From: PALSA-1006 sp964532405
GTDB taxonomy: Bacteria > Pseudomonadota > Gammaproteobacteria > Burkholderiales > Gallionellaceae
DNA length: 64,000 nucleotides
NCBI GenBank assembly: GCA_964532405.1
Contig: CAZHIC010000006.1
Location: 1-64,000 of the forward strand
Direction: 5' to 3'
Shown: positions 1-7,211 of the stretch, piece by piece
How the letters are laid out: each line of letters starts with the position of its first letter
Position numbering within the stretch: position 1 is the stretch's first letter
Position numbers and translations under genes: made by a program
The notes under the pieces: model-generated
The model's database searches: none
What the model saw: only the letters and a program-made list of their open reading frames with translations
What the model was told of the DNA's origin: nothing

Positions 1-55
1 TCCGCGTGAGAAAATCTTGTCATGTTTTGACATCATTTGACCGGTAAGTGACTAA
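1..55 (+). repeat. Partial copy A of a ~160-bp dispersed element (right end)
   Basis: The first 55 bases match the right end of the elements at 5755-5906 and, reverse-complemented, at 42317-42478. They share the run from the end of the TCCGCGTGAGA arm through CTTGTCATGTTTTGAC to GACCGGTAAGTGA. The left part lies outside the window. Copy A ends right at the start codon of the following decarboxylase gene. Confidence 0.85.
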
Positions 56-1515
56 TGACTAACGACTATCCTATGAAGCCACCCACCACACTCGATCCGG
101 CGGACTGGTCGTCGCTGCGAACTCAGAGTCATCAAATGCTGGATGACATGCTGGATTATATCGAGCATATTCGCTCCCGACCCGTGTGGCAGCCCATTCC
201 ACAGGAAGTACGGGCTAACTTTCAGCAACCGCTGCCGCAACACCCCTCCGACCTGAGCGAAGTACATGCCACCTTCATGCGTGAAGTGCTGCCTTATGCG
301 GTGGGCAATGCCCACCCCGGCTTCATGGGCTGGGTACACGGCGGCGGCACTCCCGTGGGCATGCTGGCAGAGATGCTGGCCGCCGGGCTGAACGCCAATC
401 TGGGCGGACGCGACCAGATGCCCATCGAGGTGGAGCGGCAAGTGTTGCAATGGGTGCGCGAACTTTTCCAGTTTCCCGCTACGGCAAGCGGCCTGTTCGT
501 GACCGGCACCTCGATGGCGAATCTGATCGCCGTGTGGGTGGCGCGCACCAAAGCACTGGGCACGGAAGTGCGCAAAGACGGCATAGCTGCAAGCGAGTTG
601 CGCCTGAGCGCTTACACCTCGGCCGGCGCGCATGGCTGCATCGCGCAGGCGATGGATCTTGCCGGTATCGGCATCGATGCACTGCGCATCATCCCCATGA
701 ACAGCGCATTCGAGATGGACGTCGCCGCCTTGCGCCGCGCCATCGCCGAAGACCGCCATGCCGGGTTCACCCCGTTCTTCATCGCGGGTACGGCAGGCTC
801 GGTGGATGTCGGCGCGATCGACGATCTCACCGCGCTGGCTGATGTGGCCGAGCGTGAGGAAATATGGTTCCACATCGACGGGGCGTATGGTGCGCTCGCC
901 ATGCTGTCACCCGAACTCACGCCGCGCCTACACGGCATAGAGCGCGCCGATTCCATCGCCTTCGATTTCCACAAATGGGGACAAGTGCCGTATGACGCCG
1001 GATTCGTTCTGGTGCGCGACAGCGAGCTGCATCACGCCACCTTCGCCGCCCCCGCCGCCTACTTGAAACGCGATACACGCGGCATGGCAGCCGGCTCGCC
1101 GTGGCCGTGCGATTTCGGCCCCGATCTATCGCGCGGTTTTCGCGCGCTGAAAACCTGGTTCACTATCAAAGTCTATGGCACAGAGAAGCTGGGCGAAACC
1201 ATCGCCAACACCTGTGCATTGGCGCAATACATGAAGCAGCGTATCGAAGCGCTCCCTCAACTCGAAATACTGGCGCCCGTATCATTGAACATCGTGTGCT
1301 TTCGCTATCGTTGCGCCGATGCCGACACCGTCAATGCCGCCATCGTCGTGGCACTACAGGAATCGGGGATCGCCGCCCCGTCCGTCACGACAGTGAATGG
1401 ACAACTCGCGATTCGCGCCGCCATCGTCAATCATCGCACGGCCCAGGAGAATATCGACGCCTTGCTGCGCGAAACAATCACCCTCGGCGAGACACTCACG
1501 CGAGCCGCAAAATGA
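55..1515 (+). CDS. Group II PLP-dependent decarboxylase (aromatic-L-amino-acid decarboxylase family)
   Basis: A 486-residue cytoplasmic PLP enzyme of the group II amino-acid decarboxylase family, which removes the alpha-carboxyl of an amino acid to give an amine. The cofactor lysine is K307 in the FDFHKWGQVPYDAG motif. HIDGAYG supplies the aspartate that contacts the pyridine nitrogen, and SAGAHGC the ring-stacking histidine. VTGTSMAN is the phosphate-binding region. Length is normal for the family. The start at 55 abuts a dispersed repeat and has no good Shine-Dalgarno; ATG 73 is an alternative. The stop overlaps the next gene by ATGA, so it is the first gene of a three-gene operon with an ATP-grasp protein and a second PLP-type enzyme. 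The substrate cannot be read from the sequence; aromatic amino acids, glutamate or cysteine sulfinate are all possible. Confidence 0.88.
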   Translation: MTNDYPMKPPTTLDPADWSSLRTQSHQMLDDMLDYIEHIRSRPVWQPIPQEVRANFQQPLPQHPSDLSEVHATFMREVLPYAVGNAHPGFMGWVHGGGTPVGMLAEMLAAGLNANLGGRDQMPIEVERQVLQWVRELFQFPATASGLFVTGTSMANLIAVWVARTKALGTEVRKDGIAASELRLSAYTSAGAHGCIAQAMDLAGIGIDALRIIPMNSAFEMDVAALRRAIAEDRHAGFTPFFIAGTAGSVDVGAIDDLTALADVAEREEIWFHIDGAYGALAMLSPELTPRLHGIERADSIAFDFHKWGQVPYDAGFVLVRDSELHHATFAAPAAYLKRDTRGMAAGSPWPCDFGPDLSRGFRALKTWFTIKVYGTEKLGETIANTCALAQYMKQRIEALPQLEILAPVSLNIVCFRYRCADADTVNAAIVVALQESGIAAPSVTTVNGQLAIRAAIVNHRTAQENIDALLRETITLGETLTRAAK

Positions 1516-2750
1516 CCACCCGTTCCCACAGCGTATCGAATACTCCGCCACCCCTGATCGGCCTCGCGGCCTTGATGCGCAGGGTGTTCTCGGAAACCGA
1601 TCTGAAGCCACTCGCGGCAGAATTGTCCGCCCGCGCGCAACACGACCCGCTCGACGCCAATGCCTTGATGGATCTATCGACTATCCTGCAACTCAGCTTC
1701 CAGCACGACCTCGCCATGCAGGTGCAGGCGGAAGCGCTCAAGACGCAACGCATATTCAGCCTTCCCTCAGCAGCACAGCCTGCGAAGATACGCTTGCTGG
1801 CAATGATGGGAACCTGCGACCTGTTATCCAATACCCCCGTGGAATGCCTGCTGGAAGATTCCGACATCGCCTTGGATATGCTTTACGTCTCCTCCACCCT
1901 GCCCTTCCCCGAAACAGTGCCCGACCACGATGTGCTTTTTGTAGCGGTGGCGGAATCGGATGAGAACTTGCCGCTACTGCACACCCTCGCCGAAATTCAA
2001 CAAGTATGGCCGCGCCCGTTTTTAAATTCACCGGCGCGTATCGCCCTGTTGTCGCGCGACAGCACCTGTGCTTTGCTGGGCGACACCAGCGGCATCGTCA
2101 TGCCGGTCGCGGCGCGCGTATCGCGTCAGATGCTGACGGAGATCGCCGCGCAAAGGCAGCCATTGGCCAGCGTGCTGGAACACGGCGTATTTTCCGTCAT
2201 CGTCCGTCCGGTCGATTCCCATGCCGGGCGCGGGCTTTCCAAGATCACGCAAGCGCAAGAGTTGCATGACTACTTGCTCGCCATACCGGAGAGCGAATTC
2301 TATATCTCGCCTTTCGTCGATTACCGTAGCGCGGACGGATTGTTCCGCAAATATCGCATCGTGCTGATCGATGGCCGCCCGTATATTTGCCACCTCGCCA
2401 TCTCGTCGCACTGGATGATCCATTACCTCAATGCCGGCATGACGGAAAGTGCCGAAAAGCGTGCCGAGGAGGAACGCTGCTTTGCCAGTTTCGATTCCGG
2501 CTTCGCGCTGCGCCATGCGCAGGCCTTGCAAATCATCTACCAACGCATGGGTCTGGATTATTTGGGCATCGACTGCGCCGAGACCTCCACGGGCGAATTG
2601 CTGATTTTCGAAGTGGACAGCAACATGGTTGTGCACGCCTTCGACCCCGTGGACACCTTCCCGTACAAACAAGCGCAAATGCAAAAAGTATTTGCCGCAT
2701 TCAGGGCGCTGCTCATCAGAGCGGCATGCAAGGACGACGGTGCGACATGA
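1512..2750 (+). CDS. ATP-grasp family protein with helical N-terminal region
   Basis: A 412-residue protein. The start at 1512 is chosen because ATGA overlaps the stop of the upstream decarboxylase; a longer in-frame extension merely shadows that gene. Residues ~1-110 are helical and TPR-like. Residues ~200-400 resemble an ATP-grasp fold: a glycine-rich loop (DSHAGRGLSK), the FRKYRIVLIDGRPYICHLAIS strand pair cut short here to its core FRKYRIVLIDG, and a C-terminal metal-binding element LIFEVDSN matching the acidic E-x-N ligands of the fold. ATP-grasp enzymes usually join a carboxylate to an amine through an acyl phosphate. Sitting between two PLP-type enzymes, it may ligate or activate an amine made by the decarboxylase. 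That role is inference. No known pathway is recognised. Confidence 0.7.
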   Translation: MTTRSHSVSNTPPPLIGLAALMRRVFSETDLKPLAAELSARAQHDPLDANALMDLSTILQLSFQHDLAMQVQAEALKTQRIFSLPSAAQPAKIRLLAMMGTCDLLSNTPVECLLEDSDIALDMLYVSSTLPFPETVPDHDVLFVAVAESDENLPLLHTLAEIQQVWPRPFLNSPARIALLSRDSTCALLGDTSGIVMPVAARVSRQMLTEIAAQRQPLASVLEHGVFSVIVRPVDSHAGRGLSKITQAQELHDYLLAIPESEFYISPFVDYRSADGLFRKYRIVLIDGRPYICHLAISSHWMIHYLNAGMTESAEKRAEEERCFASFDSGFALRHAQALQIIYQRMGLDYLGIDCAETSTGELLIFEVDSNMVVHAFDPVDTFPYKQAQMQKVFAAFRALLIRAACKDDGAT

Positions 2751-4471
2751 ACGCGATTGAAACAGTTTACGCGGTGATACCGGCACAAGACGATGCGCAT
2801 CCGCGTGCCGCCCGCCATTTCCCCGCGACCGAACAACTGCTCGCGGAAGGCGGCGATGCGCGCATCGCATTGAACCCGGCAACGGGTGCCAACAAATACG
2901 GCTGCCGCCCCCGTCCCGATGCGAATATCGCCGCCTTCGGTTCCGCGACAGCAACCACGATTTCCGAGACGGCATTCTTTGCCGCCAAGCAATTGCGCAA
3001 TCGGCTGGCGCAGCATGTCGCCACTAACGAGCATGCTCGTTTCCCTCTCCTCAATCCTCTCCCGATAGAGCCCTCTCCTCAATCCTCTCCCGCAAGCGGG
3101 AGAGGAGGCGAACGTGAAAGGCAATCTTCAATCCCTGCGGGCGAGGAGGCAATCGAATCGCTGCGCAAATTTAATGTTATTGACGCGGCAGATGTCTATG
3201 CGGATGAAATGAACCGTATCCGGCACGAACTGATCCAGCTGTGCGGCTTGGACACTTGTCATGGGCCCGATATCGTATTCGCCGCCTCCGGCACCGATGT
3301 TCACCTGATCGCCGCACAACTTGCCGCACAAGCCGGATCGGATGCCGTGCGCATCTTGATCGTCGATCCCGCAGAGACCGGCAGCGGCGTACCCGCCGCG
3401 CTTTCCGGGCGGCACTTCAGCAGCCGTTCGGCATTGGGCGATGTGGTGGCGCAAGATTCCATGCTTGCGCAGAGTGGCCGCAACGATGTCGTTGCCATTC
3501 CGATACGTCTAGCCGATGGGACGCCGCGTCCCGGCGCCGACATCGATGCCGACTTTGAACAGCAGGTAGTTACGGCGGCAGCGGCAGGCCAACGCGTATT
3601 GCTGACGATGGTGGACGTCTCCAAGACCGGCATGATCGCACCCAGCGTCGCGTGCTCCGTCGGGCTGCATCGGCGCTTTCCGGACACGCTGGATGTGCTG
3701 GTCGATGCCTGCCAGTTCCGCATCGCGCCGACGACACTGCAAGCCTATTTGAAACAGGGTTTCATGGTCGGCGTGACGGGCTCCAAGTTCATCACCGGCC
3801 CCAGCTTCTCCGGCGCATTGCTCATCCCCGAAAAACTGTCAAAAAAACTGCGCACCGGATCGGTGGCGGATAAATTGCGACCCTATTCCGCCCGCGCAGA
3901 CTGGCCTGCAAGCTGGGGCAAGGCCAGTCAACTCGACGCTGTAGCGAACTTCGGCCTGCTGTTGCGTTGGGAGGGTGCGATGAAAGAATTGCGCGCATTC
4001 CGCTCCGTATCCAACGCTGCGGCAACGCATTTCCTGCGCACTTTCGCCGAGGCTATTCGGCTGCACTTGGCAAGCAATCCCATTTTCGAGGCCTTGCCGG
4101 TTCCCGAATTGCAGCGCCACCCATTTGTGTCCACCACGGGCTGGGACGATATTCAAACGATTTTTCCGTTCCTGTTATTTCATCCCGTCGGCACATCCGA
4201 AAAAAACCCTTTGAGCAGCGCAGAAACCGCGCAAATTTATCTCGCGTTGCAAAATGAGTCGCATGAGATCGACCGCGTGCAATTGGCGCAACCGGTAGCC
4301 TGCGGCCAGCGCGACGGAATCGCGGTAAGCACTTTGCGGATGTGCGCCAGCTCGCGTCTGGTCGTAGAGGCGGTGCAGCAAAACGGCGGGGACGAACAGC
4401 TTGTGATCAAACGAGCTTTGCGTGCGCTGGATAAAGTCGCGCAGCTCGTTCAAGCAGCATCATGGAGATAA
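2747..4471 (+). CDS. PLP-dependent fold-type I enzyme carrying a repeat-encoded insert
   Basis: A 574-residue protein whose start at 2747 overlaps the preceding stop by ATGA. It looks like a fold-type I PLP enzyme. VTGSKFITGPSFSG carries the likely Schiff-base lysine K347, VLVDACQFRI the pyridine-contacting aspartate, and FAASGTDVH the cofactor-phosphate loop. ALNPATGANKYGCRP near the N-terminus resembles a substrate-pocket segment. Residues ~99-140 (bases ~3042-3166) are encoded by copies of a palindromic intergenic repeat read in frame, rich in Pro, Ser and Gly and probably a disordered loop. The reaction is unknown; an aminotransferase, lyase or decarboxylase is possible. It closes an operon with the decarboxylase and ATP-grasp genes; pldA follows after 5 bases. 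Confidence 0.7.
   Translation: MNAIETVYAVIPAQDDAHPRAARHFPATEQLLAEGGDARIALNPATGANKYGCRPRPDANIAAFGSATATTISETAFFAAKQLRNRLAQHVATNEHARFPLLNPLPIEPSPQSSPASGRGGERERQSSIPAGEEAIESLRKFNVIDAADVYADEMNRIRHELIQLCGLDTCHGPDIVFAASGTDVHLIAAQLAAQAGSDAVRILIVDPAETGSGVPAALSGRHFSSRSALGDVVAQDSMLAQSGRNDVVAIPIRLADGTPRPGADIDADFEQQVVTAAAAGQRVLLTMVDVSKTGMIAPSVACSVGLHRRFPDTLDVLVDACQFRIAPTTLQAYLKQGFMVGVTGSKFITGPSFSGALLIPEKLSKKLRTGSVADKLRPYSARADWPASWGKASQLDAVANFGLLLRWEGAMKELRAFRSVSNAAATHFLRTFAEAIRLHLASNPIFEALPVPELQRHPFVSTTGWDDIQTIFPFLLFHPVGTSEKNPLSSAETAQIYLALQNESHEIDRVQLAQPVACGQRDGIAVSTLRMCASSRLVVEAVQQNGGDEQLVIKRALRALDKVAQLVQAASWR
3042..3168 (+). repeat. Palindromic element family 1, copy inside a coding sequence
   Basis: A CCCTCTCCTCAATCCTCTCCCG unit (shown in parts: CCCTCTCCTCAATCC then TCTCCCG) occurs at ~3043 and again at ~3071. 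The second leads into the perfect palindrome CTCTCCCGCAAGCGGGAGAG at 3085-3104. The family tail, AATCGAATCGCTGCGC, is at ~3151-3166. Related copies are at 7828-7889, 20040-20100 and 63793-63851. This copy keeps the frame of the host gene and contains no stop codon. Confidence 0.85.
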
Positions 4472-4476
4472 CAAAA

Positions 4477-5499
4477 ATGTCTGCAACCCTCCAGAAACAG
4501 CTTTCAATATCGCGTGACTGCGGCAAGTTTTGTACAGCCAAGTCCAGGCTGGGCGTATTCGCTCTCGGCAGCCTGATCGCCATCTTCTGTATGGCGGGAA
4601 TGCCATCGCAGGCTTATGCCGCCAAGGCAAAACCCAGCAAAACGGTCAAAGCCGCCCCGGCCAGAACGGTCAAAGCTGCCCCGGCCAGAGCACCTGTTGC
4701 ACAATCTTCAAGTGCTCACGGGCTTGCCCATGAGTGGGAGCCAAGCGATGAACTTAAAGCCTATAAAAAAAACTATCTGCTGTTTTTTGCCTTCTCCTCG
4801 CAGCCCAACAACCTGCCGACCAGCCCAAATCCGCAGAATCAGGTGTTAACTCCATCTGCATTGGATATCAAAGAAGTACAGTTCCAGATCAGCCTGAAAC
4901 ACGATTTGGTCGACTTTCAGGAGTATGGCTCGCTGTGGCTTGCTTATACGCAACGGTCATTCTGGCAATATTATGATAGCGCCCGCTCCCGTCCGTTCAG
5001 AGAAAACAATTACGAACCCGAACTCATCTACTCACTGCGTCCCGACGATTCGAGCATCCTGAATCTTGGTGTAGTGCATCAATCGAACGGCGAGTCCAAC
5101 CCGCGGTCGCGCAGCTGGGACAGGGTCTACATACAACCCGGGATTGAACTCGGCGATGGCGGAGGGAGGCTGGTATTGCTGGCGCGTTGGTGGCAAAGAA
5201 TCCAGGAGGATCCTCTCGTCGACGACAATCCCGACATCGTGAATTTTCTGGGCTACCGGGAATTCGAGTTGCGCTATATCGAGGACAGCAATTGGGAACT
5301 CTCGGTGATTTCAAGAATCCGTTCGACCCAGCTGGACATCGCCGCTCCGTGGTCATCATGGCTCGCATTGGACAACTCAGAGGAACACGACATCAATGTC
5401 CATCTTCACTATTTCAACGGTTTCGGAGAAAGCTTGCTCGACTACAATCAAAGTCACGTAACTTGGGGAATGGGCGTGTCATTCCCTTTTGACAATTGA
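4477..5499 (+). CDS. pldA: Outer membrane phospholipase A (OMPLA)
   Basis: A 340-residue outer-membrane beta-barrel phospholipase that hydrolyses acyl chains of phospholipids reaching the outer leaflet. The active-site motif is clear: VVHQSNGESNPRSRSWDR holds the catalytic His and Ser (HQS) and the conserved SRSWxR of OMPLA. Start 4477 is preferred over 4462 because GGAG lies 9 nt upstream. The signal peptide has a hydrophobic core LGVFALGSLIAIFCMAG and probable cleavage after SQAYA. A Lys/Pro/Ala-rich linker with two PARTVKAAPAR-like repeats precedes the barrel. The C-terminus is strand-like. It begins 5 nt after the PLP gene and is probably co-transcribed with it. Confidence 0.88.
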   Translation: MSATLQKQLSISRDCGKFCTAKSRLGVFALGSLIAIFCMAGMPSQAYAAKAKPSKTVKAAPARTVKAAPARAPVAQSSSAHGLAHEWEPSDELKAYKKNYLLFFAFSSQPNNLPTSPNPQNQVLTPSALDIKEVQFQISLKHDLVDFQEYGSLWLAYTQRSFWQYYDSARSRPFRENNYEPELIYSLRPDDSSILNLGVVHQSNGESNPRSRSWDRVYIQPGIELGDGGGRLVLLARWWQRIQEDPLVDDNPDIVNFLGYREFELRYIEDSNWELSVISRIRSTQLDIAAPWSSWLALDNSEEHDINVHLHYFNGFGESLLDYNQSHVTWGMGVSFPFDN

Positions 5500-5627
5500 G
5501 TTTCCACAGGGCATTTTCGAACAATTGCGCTTTCCTTCACACCGCGCCAAAAAGCCGCTATTTGCTGCATAATTCAACGTATTTTCAAAATACCCGCCGG
5601 GTCTTACCTGAAACAGTTGCTGTGGCC

Positions 5628-5654
5628 TAAAGTTTAGGGCGATTTTGCCGAAAT
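5628..5654 (+). promoter_or_regulatory. Orphan sigma-28-like promoter
   Basis: TAAAGTTT at 5628-5635, an 11-base spacer, then GCCGAAAT at 5647-5654, close to the flagellar sigma-28 consensus TAAAGTTT-N11-GCCGATAA. It fires on the plus strand toward the dispersed element and the 3' end of fliB, which is on the minus strand. No convincing gene lies downstream: the only open frame (5666-5902) is mostly repeat. It may be the remnant promoter of a lost flagellar or chemotaxis gene, or drive an RNA antisense to fliB. Confidence 0.5.
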
Positions 5655-5754
5655 AGAATACTGATATGTTTCAGGCCGATTCACTTGTGCGATACCTTTA
5701 CGTTAATCATCCGGCAAACTTGGCTTGCACGTTTCTCGCAGCAGACTCGCAAAC

Positions 5755-5906
5755 CCTAAGCCGGACGAGCCGGAACCAAACAGGGTTTCACGCGGAGGCG
5801 CGGAGACGCAGAGAAAAAACAAAGCGGGCTGGAAGCCTATATTCTCCGCGCCTCCCGCGTCTCCGCGTGAAAAAATCTTGTCATGTTTTGACCGGTAAGT
5901 GACTAA
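5755..5906 (+). repeat. Copy B of the ~160-bp dispersed element
   Basis: From CCTAAGCCGGACGAGCCGG to GGTAAGTGACTAA. It contains an imperfect inverted pair of GC-rich arms (TTCACGCGGAGGCGCGGAGA and TCTCCGCGTGAA) around a centre AAGCGGGCTGGAAGCC. Compared with copies A and C it lacks about ten bases (ATCATTTGAC) between two TTTGAC repeats. Its end lies 2 bases before the fliB stop codon. It accounts for most of the 409-bp gene-free stretch 5500-5908; the rest holds the orphan sigma-28-like promoter and no gene I can support. Confidence 0.9.
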
Positions 5907-5908
5907 AG

Positions 5909-7156
5909 TTATCGCTCTGTTTCCTTCAGCATCCACATGACATGAACGAAAGAATCTTGCGTATCCGCACGCAATGAGGCGATCAGATTATCCAGATGGC
6001 TTCTGTTGTGATTCGAGTTGCGCGCGAAGGTCTGGAACAGCTGGATGACCAGTTCTTCATTCAAGCCCTTATGTTTCGCGGCCATGCCGACCAGCAGCAC
6101 CTGGATGACGGAGAGGTTGCATACCAATTCGCGGTACAGGTCGAGATACCCCCCTCGGGTGAACGGGAACAAACGGGTGATCACCTGATTCACCAGATAG
6201 TTCTCGAAGATGTATTCCTTGTCATGAAAGAAAGGGCGATAGAACGCGTCATAACTTTGCGTGTACTGGCGCAACATCGTGCCCCCCGTTGCGGCGGCAA
6301 GCCCCTCGGCAGCAGCATGCAAACATTCCTGAAAGCGGATTGATGCTCTGTCCGCCAATGACTGCTCGATGAGCTTTGCAACGACTTCGAGTTTGCGCGG
6401 GATGTTCGGGTCGATTTGCGAAAATTGGGCTTCGAGTTGCACCGGGCGCGAGAGCATGCCGATGAAAGATTCGAGCGTGGGCAACAGCTCCGAAGCATGG
6501 GTAAAATCTTCGGAAAAAGCGATGCCGTTAACCTCTTCCAGCAAGAAGCCGAGCAACATCACGCGCGCGCCCAGACTGATTTCCCGGAATTGCAGGATCG
6601 CGATGATGACGATACGGAAATCGTTCAACACGGCGATTTGCTGCGGGTCTCCCTCACCCTGCAAGGGGAAGCGGTAAGACGTAAATGCTTTATCGTCGAT
6701 TGCAGGCTCCGGGGCGATCATGACAAATTGCATCGGCTGCGGGTTTAACAGGATGAGCCGCGCCGCTTCCGGGCATGAGACACCGAGTGCGTTCTCGCGC
6801 CGGGAACCGAATTGGTTGAGATAGCGCGGATAGAGGCGGCAAGTGTCGCTGAGTCCCTGCGCCCCCATGTGGCTGTGAATCGCACAGAGTTTGTCTTCCT
6901 GTAAAAAATAGCACTCTCCATCCGGCTTCATTTTCATCATGCCGTAATTGTTTTTGTTGTCGGCGCTGGGCAAGGTATTTTTGCTGATTGCGAGTTTAAT
7001 CAGCGGTGCCAATTTCACTTGTTTGTTCTGCTGATACTTGCGGTAGGTGTCGTAATCGACGCTCACATTCCACCAGCCGCTGCAACAGGTGTCTTCGCAC
7101 TTTGAGCCGGTGCAATTGAATTTTGGGTAATAGTCTGGAACGCTGATTTTTTGCAT
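5909..7156 (-). CDS. fliB: Flagellin lysine-N-methylase (FliB family)
   Basis: A 415-residue homologue of FliB, which methylates lysines of flagellin (known from Salmonella). The N-terminal cysteine-rich signature KFNCTGSKCEDTCCSGW and the later CAIHSHMG and DTCRLYPR segments fit the family's cysteine cluster, thought to bind an Fe-S centre. Start 7156 (MQKISVPDYYPKF) is preceded by an AGAGG sequence. It is the last gene of a minus-strand run beginning at flagellin, 55 bp after the SPINDLY glycosyltransferase, which supports a role in flagellin modification. A ~160-bp element begins 2 bases beyond the stop. Confidence 0.82.
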   Translation of the reverse strand: MQKISVPDYYPKFNCTGSKCEDTCCSGWWNVSVDYDTYRKYQQNKQVKLAPLIKLAISKNTLPSADNKNNYGMMKMKPDGECYFLQEDKLCAIHSHMGAQGLSDTCRLYPRYLNQFGSRRENALGVSCPEAARLILLNPQPMQFVMIAPEPAIDDKAFTSYRFPLQGEGDPQQIAVLNDFRIVIIAILQFREISLGARVMLLGFLLEEVNGIAFSEDFTHASELLPTLESFIGMLSRPVQLEAQFSQIDPNIPRKLEVVAKLIEQSLADRASIRFQECLHAAAEGLAAATGGTMLRQYTQSYDAFYRPFFHDKEYIFENYLVNQVITRLFPFTRGGYLDLYRELVCNLSVIQVLLVGMAAKHKGLNEELVIQLFQTFARNSNHNRSHLDNLIASLRADTQDSFVHVMWMLKETER

Positions 7157-7211
7157 ACGGGAACCTCTGCTCATTCTTTTCTTTTCATGGATAGCGCTAC
7201 CGGATTGTCCG

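Noticed and set aside
5666..5902. 78-residue open frame with a FHAEARRRRE-type peptide
   Set aside because: Mostly the translated ~160-bp dispersed element; a similar frame appears at 42331-42600 from the inverted copy. Treated as repeat, not gene.
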